Shown here: piece after piece, positions 13,804 through 19,797 of the stretch
How positions within the stretch are numbered: the first letter of the stretch is position 1
How the letters are laid out: every line of letters begins with the position of its first letter
Assembly (NCBI GenBank): GCA_009930155.1
Contig: RZYX01000035.1
Coordinates: 1-19,797, forward strand
Direction: 5' to 3'
Source of the DNA: Clostridia bacterium
Lineage (GTDB): Bacteria > Bacillota_A > Clostridia > Oscillospirales > Acutalibacteraceae
Length of the DNA: 19,797 nt
The notes under the pieces: model-generated
What the model was told of the DNA's origin: nothing
Databases searched by the model: none
What the model saw: the letters and a program-made list of their open reading frames with translations, nothing else
Position numbers and translations under genes: made by a program

Positions 13804-14973
13804 TTACATAAAAGGTGAGCGTATACTTCGAACTCTGTAGTTCGTTACTTTTTGGTTGTGTGTTGAACGGTAGATACTTAAAACAACGCCTATTCCAAAG
13901 TATAAGCAAAGGCTTGAAGAGCCACCTGCACTAAAAAATGGAAGAGTAATACCGATAACAGGACCAACTCGTAAACACATAGCAATGTTTATAAATGTTT
14001 GCGTTGCTATCATTGAACCTATACCATAACAAATGAAGCTTGCAAGGTCGTTATTTGCACGCTTGCCAATTTGAACAATTCTAATAATAATTAAAAGAAT
14101 TAGAACTAAAGCGAACACTGCACCAATTAGTCCCAGTTCTTCTCCAATAACAGAAAAAATAAAATCATTTTGGTTTTCAGGCACAGTTCTGCTTTGCGTA
14201 TATGTACCCTTGAAAAGACCTCTTCCAAAAAAGCCACCAGAACCAATGGCAAAAAGGCTCATGTTTTGCTGATATGCGGTGTTGGGATAAAGGTCAGGGT
14301 GAAGAATAACAATAAATCGTTCCTTTTGAAAGCTTGTCATCTTTATCCATATAAGTGGTATTGATGCAATAGCAACAATACATCCAGCTAAAAGGTATTT
14401 CCAGTCGATACCAGCAATGAAAATCATGCAAATTGTAATAAGAATAAAGATAAGTGCCGAGCCATCATCACCTGATTTCATAACAAGACCGACAGGTATA
14501 AGTGAATGTACGCCAAGCAAAGCAATGTTTTTAAATGAATTGATATTATCTTTAATTGTATTAATATGCACAGAAAATGTAATGATAAATAAGATTTTTA
14601 AAAGTTCTGAAGGTTGAAAATAGAAAAAGCCTAAATTAAGCCATAATCTTGAGTCCGGTCTAGCTGCTGGACCAACGCCAAAGATTAAAACAATAACCAT
14701 TAAAATAACACCTAAACCTATAAGGAAAGGCCATATTTTCACATAAGCTTCATAATCAATAAGAGATATTACAAGTGCAATGCATATTCCAAGAAAAATA
14801 GCGATGATCATAGTGCGGACATCACTTGAAATAAGCTGACCATCTTTAAGAATACTGCGTGTTGCACTGTGAACCATAAATATACCAAAAATAGAAGTAA
14901 TCATACAAAGCATAAAAAGAATTTTGTCTGTTTCTTTTATAAAATATGAAATTGAGTCTTTAATTTTTCGCAA
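13804..14973 (-). CDS. rodA: SEDS-family peptidoglycan glycosyltransferase RodA
   Basis: RodA polymerises lipid II during cell elongation with a class B PBP. The 389-residue protein is almost entirely hydrophobic with about ten membrane segments. Family motifs are FQPSELLK (119-126), GRGLFKGT (250-257), VPENQNDFIFSVIGEELG (264-281) and PFFSAGGSS (345-353). Asp270 is the conserved catalytic Asp of SEDS proteins. The usual HTD before FIF is QND here. The large-loop segment with a GLFKGT-type start favours RodA over FtsW, although no partner pbp gene is adjacent. The start is TTG at 14973-14971, preceded on the minus strand by AAAGGGG (plus 14982-14988), 8 bases away. It is transcribed alone, opposite to both neighbours. 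Confidence 0.88.
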   Translation of the reverse strand: MRKIKDSISYFIKETDKILFMLCMITSIFGIFMVHSATRSILKDGQLISSDVRTMIIAIFLGICIALVISLIDYEAYVKIWPFLIGLGVILMVIVLIFGVGPAARPDSRLWLNLGFFYFQPSELLKILFIITFSVHINTIKDNINSFKNIALLGVHSLIPVGLVMKSGDDGSALIFILITICMIFIAGIDWKYLLAGCIVAIASIPLIWIKMTSFQKERFIVILHPDLYPNTAYQQNMSLFAIGSGGFFGRGLFKGTYTQSRTVPENQNDFIFSVIGEELGLIGAVFALVLILLIIIRIVQIGKRANNDLASFICYGIGSMIATQTFINIAMCLRVGPVIGITLPFFSAGGSSSLCLYFGIGVVLSIYRSTHNQKVTNYRVRSIRSPFM

Positions 14974-15003
14974 TTATAAATCCCCTTTCAAACATATGTT
15001 TAC

Positions 15004-15032
15004 ATTATAGTCGGTAAATCTATTTATTTCAA
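15004..15032 (-). promoter_or_regulatory. Promoter of rodA
   Basis: Read on the minus strand, TTGAAA (plus 15027-15032) and a perfect TATAAT (plus 15004-15009) are separated by exactly 17 bases. Transcription would start near 14997, giving a leader of about 24 bases that contains the rodA ribosome site. Confidence 0.75.
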
Positions 15033-15063
15033 GCAAAAAAACCATAGTTTTCAAACAAAAAAA

Positions 15064-15092
15064 TTTACTATCTTAAAAAAATGTGATACAAT
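15064..15092 (+). promoter_or_regulatory. Promoter of the tsaE-tsaB-rpiB-upp group
   Basis: TTTACT (15064-15069), a 17-base spacer and TACAAT (15087-15092) preceded by TG at 15084-15085 give an extended -10 promoter, with a predicted start near 15099. A perfect TTGACA at 15110-15115 lies further downstream. Its -10 would fall on TTTTAT at 15132-15137, directly against the tsaE start codon, so it would make an almost leaderless transcript. Confidence 0.6.
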
Positions 15093-15138
15093 ATTTTCAT
15101 AAGTAATTATTGACACATTTCTAGTTAGGTATTTTATT

Positions 15139-15582
15139 ATGAACACTTTTTTTTCTCACAATTCAGCTCAGACTGAGCAAATAGGCAAAAAGCTTGCATC
15201 TAAATTAAAAGCAGGCGATGTTGTTGCGCTGTTTGGTGGGCTTGGAATGGGTAAAACTGCATTTGTTCGAGGCATTGCTAAAGGACTTTCGATTTCTGCT
15301 GATGTAAGCAGCCCAACCTTTGCATTGGTTCATGATTATGAAGGCAATCCCTCTCTTTATCATTTTGATATGTACCGTGTAAGCACTTGGGAAGATTTAA
15401 GCACTACAGGCTTTTTTGATTATTTGGATTTGAATGGCATCTTAGCAGTTGAATGGAGCGAAAATATTGAAACTGCGTTGCCTAAAAACTGTATACATGT
15501 TGAAATTTCAAAAGGTGAGAATGATAACGATAGAATTATAAAAATCACAGGGGAAAATATAGATGAGAATTTTTTCAATTGA
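15139..15582 (+). CDS. tsaE: tRNA t6A biosynthesis ATPase TsaE
   Basis: TsaE is the small ATPase that resets the TsaBD complex during N6-threonylcarbamoyl-adenosine formation at A37 of ANN-decoding tRNAs. The 147-residue sequence has Walker A GGLGMGKT (33-40), the family motif SPTFALVHDYEG (58-69), LYHFDMYR (73-80) and VEWSEN (104-109), all in the usual order. The start at ATG 15139 fits the family N-terminus, but the ribosome site is poor (only AGGT at about 15127-15130). The 3' end overlaps tsaB by 20 bases, implying coupled translation. TsaD, the catalytic partner, is not in the window. Confidence 0.94.
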   Translation: MNTFFSHNSAQTEQIGKKLASKLKAGDVVALFGGLGMGKTAFVRGIAKGLSISADVSSPTFALVHDYEGNPSLYHFDMYRVSTWEDLSTTGFFDYLDLNGILAVEWSENIETALPKNCIHVEISKGENDNDRIIKITGENIDENFFN

Positions 15583-16267
15583 ATGTTCTGCAAAAGCAGC
15601 GAGCGTTGCAATATCAGATGATGAAAAATTATTAAGCGATGGATATACTAACACAGGGTTAACACATAGCCAAACTTTGATGCCAATGGCAAAGAGCGTT
15701 TTGGATTGTGCTAATATTGAGCTTGATTCTGTTGATGTGTTTTCAATTGCGGCAGGGCCTGGCTCGTTTACGGGAATAAGAATAGGCATTGCGGCATTAA
15801 AGGGTTTGGCAATGGCACAAAATAAACCATGCATTGCAGTTTCAACCTTGGAGGCAATGGCTTATAATTTGCTTGGCAGAGAATGTATAGTTTGCTCTTT
15901 AATGGATGCAAGATGTAATCAAGTTTATACTGCAACCTTTAAATGTGGTGAAAAAATTGAACGAATTACACAAGATGAAGCAATAATGATTGATGAACTT
16001 CCAAACATATTAAAAAATTTAGATTTACCCATTGTTTTTGTTGGCGATGGTGCAGATTTGTGTTATAATATATTGAAATGTAAAATTGACAATATTTCAT
16101 TAGCCCCAATTAATTTCAGGTATCAATGTGCTTCAAGTGTTGCAGCTTGTGCTTTTGAAAAGTTAAAAATACAATCTACAATTTCGGCAGAAGACATATT
16201 GCCTGTTTATCTTCGTGCACCACAGGCAGAACGAGAACTTAAGAAAAGGACTGAGAATAATCAATGA
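15563..16267 (+). CDS. tsaB: tRNA t6A biosynthesis protein TsaB
   Basis: TsaB is the inactive paralogue of TsaD that forms the core heterodimer of the bacterial t6A synthase. It shows the ASKHA N-terminus MRIFSIECSA, the conserved HSQ region (35-37) and GPGSFTGIRIG (65-75), which is diagnostic for TsaB. At 234 residues it is a normal length. AGGGGA (15549-15554) precedes the ATG at 15563 by 8 bases, inside tsaE. The common companion rimI and the catalytic gene tsaD do not follow. Instead rpiB starts in a 4-base ATGA overlap at the stop. Confidence 0.94.
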   Translation: MRIFSIECSAKAASVAISDDEKLLSDGYTNTGLTHSQTLMPMAKSVLDCANIELDSVDVFSIAAGPGSFTGIRIGIAALKGLAMAQNKPCIAVSTLEAMAYNLLGRECIVCSLMDARCNQVYTATFKCGEKIERITQDEAIMIDELPNILKNLDLPIVFVGDGADLCYNILKCKIDNISLAPINFRYQCASSVAACAFEKLKIQSTISAEDILPVYLRAPQAERELKKRTENNQ

Positions 16268-16707
16268 TAGCATTGGGATGTGACCATGGAGGTTTTGAAC
16301 TTAAAGAGAGCATAAAAAAACATCTAGATAACAACAATGTTGAATATAAAGATTTTGGTATTCATACTTGCGAATCTGTAGATTACCCTAGTATCGCAAA
16401 GCTAGTTTGTGACGCTGTAATATCAGGTGAGTGTGAAAAAGCATTGCTCTTTTGTGGTACGGGAGTTGGAATGTCTATAGCTGCAAACAAAGTAAAGGGT
16501 ATTCGTGCTGCTTGTTGTTCTGACTCGTTTAGTGCAAAATATACAAGACTCCACAATGATTCAAATGTGCTTTGTTTAGGCGGTAGGGTAGTTGGAGCAG
16601 GTCTTGCTACAGAGCTTGTTGACTTGTTTATAAATACAGAGTTTGAGGGCGGCCGTCACCAAATTAGAGTGGATCAAATAACTAAAATTGAGCAAGAAAA
16701 GATATAA
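16264..16707 (+). CDS. rpiB: Ribose 5-phosphate isomerase B
   Basis: RpiB interconverts ribulose 5-phosphate and ribose 5-phosphate, supplying ribose for PRPP and hence nucleotides. The 147-residue sequence contains GCDHGG (5-10), the active-site loop [14 protein letters not shown] (63-76) with catalytic Cys64, and [14 protein letters not shown] (95-108) with His97. These match RpiB, not the related galactose-6-phosphate isomerases, where the Cys motif differs. It overlaps tsaB by 4 bases, with AAAAGGA (16244-16250) a rather distant 13 bases upstream. The neighbour upp uses PRPP, which is derived from its product. Confidence 0.93.
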   Translation: MIALGCDHGGFELKESIKKHLDNNNVEYKDFGIHTCESVDYPSIAKLVCDAVISGECEKALLFCGTGVGMSIAANKVKGIRAACCSDSFSAKYTRLHNDSNVLCLGGRVVGAGLATELVDLFINTEFEGGRHQIRVDQITKIEQEKI

Positions 16708-16732
16708 TCTTTTATATATGGAGGAATTTAAA

Positions 16733-17362
16733 ATGGGAAATGTAACAATAACTAATCATCCGCTTATTCAGCATAAGCTTACTCTACTTAGGGACAAAAA
16801 CACAGGTTCAAAAGATTTTCGCACACTTGTTGGCGAGATTGCCATGCTTATGTGCTATGAAGCTACAAGGGATTTGCCACTTCAAGAGATTGAGATTGAA
16901 ACTCCTGTAGCATTAGCTAAAGCAAAGGTTATTTCAGGCAAGAAGCTTGCATTTGTTCCAATTCTTAGGGCTGGCCTTGGAATGGTTGAAGGGGTTTTGA
17001 CTCTTGTACCATCTGCAAAAGTTGGACATATCGGTCTTTACAGAGATCCAGAAACTCTTGCACCAGTTAGTTATTATTGCAAAGTACCTAAGGATATAGA
17101 AGAGCGTGAAGTTATTGTTCTTGATCCAATGCTTGCAACAGGCGGTTCTGCCTGCGAAGCAATTTCACAAATCAAAAAACTTAATCCTAAATCAATTAAG
17201 TTTATGGGTATTATTGCAGCTCCAGAAGGACTTGACAAACTTACAAAAACTCATCCTGACATTGATGTTTACTGTGCAGCACTTGATGAAAAGCTAAATG
17301 ACCATGGCTATATTATTCCTGGTCTTGGTGATGCTGGCGACAGAATTTTTGGAACACTTTAA
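16733..17362 (+). CDS. upp: Uracil phosphoribosyltransferase
   Basis: It converts uracil and PRPP to UMP in pyrimidine salvage. The 209-residue protein has [12 protein letters not shown] (76-87), the PRPP loop DPMLATGGS (131-139) and the C-terminal uracil-binding segment [17 protein letters not shown] (192-208), all canonical. The frame stays open upstream to 16688 and includes an ATG at 16718. ATG 16733 is chosen because GGAGG (16720-16724) lies 8 bases before it and because this start gives the standard family length. It follows rpiB by 25 bases with no clear promoter of its own. Its presence provides a UMP route independent of carbamoyl phosphate. Confidence 0.96.
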   Translation: MGNVTITNHPLIQHKLTLLRDKNTGSKDFRTLVGEIAMLMCYEATRDLPLQEIEIETPVALAKAKVISGKKLAFVPILRAGLGMVEGVLTLVPSAKVGHIGLYRDPETLAPVSYYCKVPKDIEEREVIVLDPMLATGGSACEAISQIKKLNPKSIKFMGIIAAPEGLDKLTKTHPDIDVYCAALDEKLNDHGYIIPGLGDAGDRIFGTL

Positions 17363-17399
17363 ATTGTTTAGCAAATTTTTAATATTAACAATATAATAG

Positions 17400-17427
17400 T
17401 TGACATTCTTTGATTACAAAATATATT
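17400..17427 (+). promoter_or_regulatory. Promoter of the 156-residue hypothetical gene
   Basis: A consensus TTGACA (17400-17405) is followed after 16 bases by TATATT (17422-17427). The predicted start is near 17434, giving a leader of roughly 34 bases that includes GGAGGAAG (17453-17460). No convincing terminator for upp is seen between 17363 and 17399. Confidence 0.65.
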
Positions 17428-17467
17428 CTTAAAAGCTTTTGTTTTTTAGAATGGAGGAAGTTATTGT

Positions 17468-17938
17468 ATGAGTTTTCTAGATAACAAAAAAGAACTTGAA
17501 ACAGTAGATTCTTTTATAAATAAAAATGTTGAACAATTACTTGAACAATCTATTGTTGAAAATAATAAAAAACGTAAAATAGAAGAAAAGGTACAAGAAA
17601 GATGTTCTGGAGATGTTGAAGAAGAGGTTAGATATCTTGGAGCAGTTTCAGACCTTTCACAGTTTCCTAAGTATAGTGGCAGAGGTATGCAGGAACATGC
17701 ACCAGATATACAAGGAACATTATTAGACGATGGGTTTACAACTATGACTTTGTGGTATCGTGATGTTTCTTTAGCTGAGGTTGGGGAGTATAAAGAACTT
17801 TTAATCTCTAATGGATTTTTAGGTAACAAAAATGAGTTTACTAAAGAGACCTCAAAGTTAAAATATTATGTTATGATTGAATACTCTGAAAATAGTAAAA
17901 GAATGAGGTCATATCACACAATTACAAAAATTAAATGA
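17468..17938 (+). CDS. Uncharacterised 156-residue cytoplasmic protein
   Basis: I do not recognise a named family. The ATG follows GGAGGA (17453-17458) by 9 bases and has its own promoter, so the gene is probably real. Residues about 5-50 are charged and Glu/Lys-rich and probably helical or coiled coil. The remainder looks like a compact alpha/beta domain: strand-like TTMTLWYRDVS, a helix in SLAEVGEYKELLISNGF, then strand-like KYYVMIEY. That Leu/Ser-aspartate-turn-YKELL-xxxGF pattern resembles a small domain seen in many clostridial hypothetical proteins, but I cannot name it safely. There is no signal peptide or membrane segment. It stands between upp and the alanine T-box with no functional link evident. 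Confidence 0.75.
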   Translation: MSFLDNKKELETVDSFINKNVEQLLEQSIVENNKKRKIEEKVQERCSGDVEEEVRYLGAVSDLSQFPKYSGRGMQEHAPDIQGTLLDDGFTTMTLWYRDVSLAEVGEYKELLISNGFLGNKNEFTKETSKLKYYVMIEYSENSKRMRSYHTITKIK

Positions 17939-17946
17939 TTTTTGTG

Positions 17947-17975
17947 TTGACATTGCAATATAATAATGTTATATA
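17947..17975 (+). promoter_or_regulatory. Promoter of the T-box/alaA transcript
   Basis: A consensus TTGACA at 17947-17952 lies only 9 bases past the preceding stop codon. A -10 hexamer TATATA at 17970-17975 is spaced 17 bases from it; the surrounding run of TAT repeats leaves its exact register uncertain. Transcription would begin around 17982, just before the T-box Stem I. Confidence 0.6.
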
Positions 17976-17997
17976 TTATATACATAGATAAAGCGTT

Positions 17998-18249
17998 GAT
18001 TGGAAATAGTATGTACTTAAGGCGGTTTAGAGAAAAGATGGTTGGTGAAAATCTTTACGCAAAAGTGCAGAAGCCATCCCGGAGCTATGGCCCCAAAACT
18101 TTTTTATAAAGCTAGTAGGCGTCATCGGGTTCTCCCGTTACAGAGTTTGAATACTTTAGGTATTCTCTGAGTGCAGAGCTTTCTCTGAATTTTAGGTGGT
18201 AACACGGACTAATGTTCGCCCTAAGTCTTTTGACTTAGGGCGTTTTTTT
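17998..18249 (+). promoter_or_regulatory. T-box riboswitch, alanine-type (proposed specifier GCU)
   Basis: The leader senses uncharged tRNA and controls alaA. Stem I starts with TTGG (18000-18003) pairing CCAA (18093-18096). It contains the loop-E-like AATAGTA (18005-18011), the AGAGA bulge element (18029-18033) and the conserved distal loop GGTTGGTGA (18040-18048). The specifier is placed at GCT (18084-18086, in GGAGCTATGG), an alanine codon followed by A as usual. Stem III has CGGG-TTCT-CCCG (18126-18137). The T-box AGGTGGTAACACGG (18194-18207) has UGGU to pair with an ACCA 3' end, matching the A73 of tRNA-Ala. TTAGG (18192-18196) can pair with CCTAA (18220-18224) as antiterminator, competing with the terminator. 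The downstream gene being an alanine aminotransferase agrees with the specifier. The specifier position was assigned by eye. Confidence 0.9.
18217..18249 (+). terminator. Regulated intrinsic terminator of the T-box leader
   Basis: CGCCCTAAGTC (18217-18227) and GACTTAGGGCG (18232-18242) form an 11-base-pair stem with a TTTT loop, followed by seven T residues. Its left arm shares CCTAA with the antiterminator, so the two structures exclude one another. Confidence 0.93.
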
Positions 18250-18271
18250 ATATATAGAAAGGGTGTTTAAT

Positions 18272-19489
18272 ATGAAAAAATTTACAAAGCCAGATAAACT
18301 TGATGGAATTTGCTATGATGTTAGAGGTCCTGTTATGGATGAAGCGGACAAAATGATAGCTAACGGAATTGATGTGCTAAAGTTAAATATAGGAAATCCT
18401 GCACCATTTAAGTTTGATGCACCTGATGAAATAATTCATGACATGATATTTAATCTTAGAAAAGCTCAGGGTTATTCTGATTCAAAAGGAATATTCTCAG
18501 CACGCAAAGCAATAATGCAGTATTGCCAGCTTAAAAATATTCCTAATGTTGGAATTAATGATATTTATACGGGCAATGGTGTTAGCGAACTTATTGCTTT
18601 GGCTATGCAGGGATTTTTAAATAATGGTGACGAGATGTTAGTGCCATCGCCTGATTATCCACTTTGGACAGCATCGGTAAAGCTTTCGGGAGGTAACCCT
18701 GTTCACTATATTTGTGATGAGCAGTCGGGCTGGATTCCTGATATTGATGATATGAAAAAAAAGATAACACCAAAGACGAAGGGCATAATAGTTATAAATC
18801 CTAACAATCCAACAGGTGCATTGTACCCTAAGGAGATTTTAGAGCAAATAATTGCAGTTGCAAGAGAAAATGATTTAGTTATTTTTGCAGATGAAATCTA
18901 CGACAGACTTGTAATGGATGGGGAAAAACACATAGCTATTTCTTCACTAGCACCAGATTTGTTTATGGTAAACTTTAACGGACTTTCTAAATCGCACAGA
19001 GTTGCAGGATTTAGAAGTGGCTGGATGTGTCTTAGTGGAGATAAGTCAAATTTTGGCGAGTATGTAGAGGCACTTGATCTGCTTTCGTCTATGAGACTTT
19101 GCTCAAATGTCCCTTCACAATATATTATCCAGACCGCACTTGGCGGATACCAAAGTGGAGATGAGCTTTTGCTTCCTGGCGGCAGGATATATGAGCAAAG
19201 AAATTTCATATATAATGCACTCAATGATATTCCAGGTATAAGTGTACAAAAACCCAAAGCAGCATTTTATATTTTTCCAAAAATAGATGTTGATAAGTTT
19301 AATATTAAAGATGATGAGAAGTTTGTTCTTGACTTTTTGAAGGAGAAGAAAGTTCTTATGGTGCATGGTGGCGGTTTTAATTGGAATGAACCGGACCATT
19401 TTAGAATAGTATATCTTCCAAATGTTGAATTGCTTGATTCTGCAACACAAAAGCTTGCAAGCTTCCTCTCAAACTATAAGCAGATTTAG
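18272..19489 (+). CDS. alaA: Alanine aminotransferase, AlaA type (glutamate-pyruvate transaminase)
   Basis: This PLP enzyme makes alanine from pyruvate using glutamate as amino donor. It closely follows E. coli AlaA along its length: CYDVRGPVMDEA near the N-terminus, LKLNIGNPAPF (36-46), GYSDSKGIFSARKAIMQ (67-83), GNGVSELI (101-108), VPSPDYPLWTA (124-134), NPNNPTGA (176-183), DEIYDRL (207-213) and GLSKSHRVAGFRSGW (237-251). Lys240 is the PLP-binding lysine. From ATG 18272 it is 405 residues, the AlaA length. The frame is open to GTG 18263, but AAAGGG (18258-18263) is 8 bases before the ATG and covers the GTG. The alanine T-box upstream independently supports alanine as the product. Confidence 0.93.
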   Translation: MKKFTKPDKLDGICYDVRGPVMDEADKMIANGIDVLKLNIGNPAPFKFDAPDEIIHDMIFNLRKAQGYSDSKGIFSARKAIMQYCQLKNIPNVGINDIYTGNGVSELIALAMQGFLNNGDEMLVPSPDYPLWTASVKLSGGNPVHYICDEQSGWIPDIDDMKKKITPKTKGIIVINPNNPTGALYPKEILEQIIAVARENDLVIFADEIYDRLVMDGEKHIAISSLAPDLFMVNFNGLSKSHRVAGFRSGWMCLSGDKSNFGEYVEALDLLSSMRLCSNVPSQYIIQTALGGYQSGDELLLPGGRIYEQRNFIYNALNDIPGISVQKPKAAFYIFPKIDVDKFNIKDDEKFVLDFLKEKKVLMVHGGGFNWNEPDHFRIVYLPNVELLDSATQKLASFLSNYKQI

Positions 19490-19575
19490 AGAATCACAGA
19501 ATAAATTAATTAAGTAGATTGATAGGTAGAGTTAAAAAGTATAACACATGGAATCATTATACATTAATAAAAAAC

Positions 19576-19612
19576 AATAGGAACCCAGCTGATAAGCAGT
19601 TGGGTTCCTATT
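19576..19612. terminator. Terminator hairpin after alaA
   Basis: AATAGGAACCCAGCTG (19576-19591) and CAGTTGGGTTCCTATT (19597-19612) form a 16-base-pair stem with one G-U pair and a 5-base loop. Only a short T-run follows on the plus strand (TTAGTTAG). On the minus strand it would be followed by GTTTTTTATT, a better U-tract, so it may also end a leftward transcript from beyond the window. It lies about 86 bases after the alaA stop; the interval 19490-19575 holds nothing recognisable. Confidence 0.8.
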
Positions 19613-19797
19613 TAGTTAGTAACAACTTATCTTAATAAATCAAATAAGCTAAATGATGTTTTGGTATAGACTTTATTATAAACTGCTTTTTTTATAAGTG
19701 ATAGATTGTAAAATGAAGTGCGACAAATAAAAATAGCCCATAAAAGATTTTTCGTGTAAAATGAAGTTACCACAACACCATTACACACGGAGGAATC
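19613..19797 (+). other. Non-coding right edge with direct repeat and ribosome site; possible insertion-sequence end
   Basis: There is no gene in these 185 bases. TGTAAAATGAAGT occurs twice, at 19707-19719 and 19755-19767, and the first copy continues into GCGACAAATAAAA. The window ends in ACGGAGGAATC, a strong ribosome site placed where a start codon should follow just outside. A terminal repeat followed within about 90 bases by a well-translated gene is the layout of a small insertion sequence. An IS30-family element is my best guess from memory of similar clostridial ends, but no transposase residue is visible. Confidence 0.4.
19707..19767. repeat. 13-base direct repeat pair near the right edge
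   Basis: Two exact copies of TGTAAAATGAAGT (19707-19719 and 19755-19767) are offset by 48 bases. Such repeats can be transposase-binding sites in an element's end or operator repeats for the gene that starts after the window. Confidence 0.7.

Noticed and set aside
17430..17450. AAAAGCTTTT followed by a T-run as a upp terminator
   Set aside because: The palindrome has no loop and only weak pairs, and it falls at or after the predicted transcription start of the next gene, so it is not a credible terminator.
18898..19450. Two overlapping minus-strand frames of 119 and 111 codons inside alaA
   Set aside because: Both are antisense to a well-conserved aminotransferase, with no ribosome site and no protein-like composition.
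1..19797. CRISPR array, tRNA or rRNA genes
   Set aside because: No regularly spaced repeats, no cloverleaf with a T-loop GTTCRA consensus and no rRNA-like segments were seen. The tRNA-related signals at 17998-18249 belong to the T-box leader.

Overview
The window is AT-rich chromosomal DNA from a low-GC Gram-positive bacterium, most likely class Clostridia (Oscillospirales-like). The evidence is strong AGGAGG-type ribosome sites, frequent TTG starts, a tRNA-sensing T-box leader, the PyrK/PyrD type of dihydroorotate dehydrogenase, a PcrA helicase with a Tudor-like tail, and an AlaA-type aminotransferase. The taxonomic call is inference from gene content.

Layout. Bases 1-73 hold the start of a leftward gene whose product begins with a membrane anchor or signal segment. 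A rightward cluster runs from 341 to 13734: a class A penicillin-binding protein, then pyrC, pyrF, carA, carB, pyrK, pyrD, ruvX and pcrA. Gaps are short, several genes overlap, and no internal terminator is visible. It ends at a strong hairpin (13751-13779) shared with the convergent gene rodA (13804-14973, minus strand). A divergent promoter region (14974-15138) separates rodA from tsaE-tsaB-rpiB-upp. Next comes an unrecognised 156-residue protein with its own promoter. An alanine T-box riboswitch follows, with proposed specifier GCU, and controls alaA (18272-19489). After its terminator, the last 185 bases carry a 13-base direct repeat and end in a ribosome-binding site, possibly the left end of an insertion sequence.

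How the genes work together. pyrC, pyrF, pyrK and pyrD supply dihydroorotase, OMP decarboxylase and the two subunits of NAD-linked dihydroorotate dehydrogenase. upp further downstream salvages uracil. The PBP and RodA build peptidoglycan, tsaE/tsaB contribute to the tRNA t6A modification, and alaA is tied to the charging state of tRNA-Ala.

Main discovery. The carA-carB pair in the middle of the pyr operon looks like a full-length carbamoyl-phosphate synthetase whose catalytic sites are lost. CarA lacks all three residues of the glutaminase triad (Cys to Gly, His to Ile, Glu to Thr). CarB has lost metal-binding residues in both ATP-grasp sites, and its second site also lost its glycine loop. 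Yet both reading frames are intact, properly spaced and overlapping, and the allosteric domain of CarB is well preserved. This suggests selection for a non-canonical role, such as a scaffold or effector sensor, with another source of carbamoyl phosphate elsewhere. The residue comparison was made by eye against remembered E. coli and B. subtilis sequences and needs a proper alignment.
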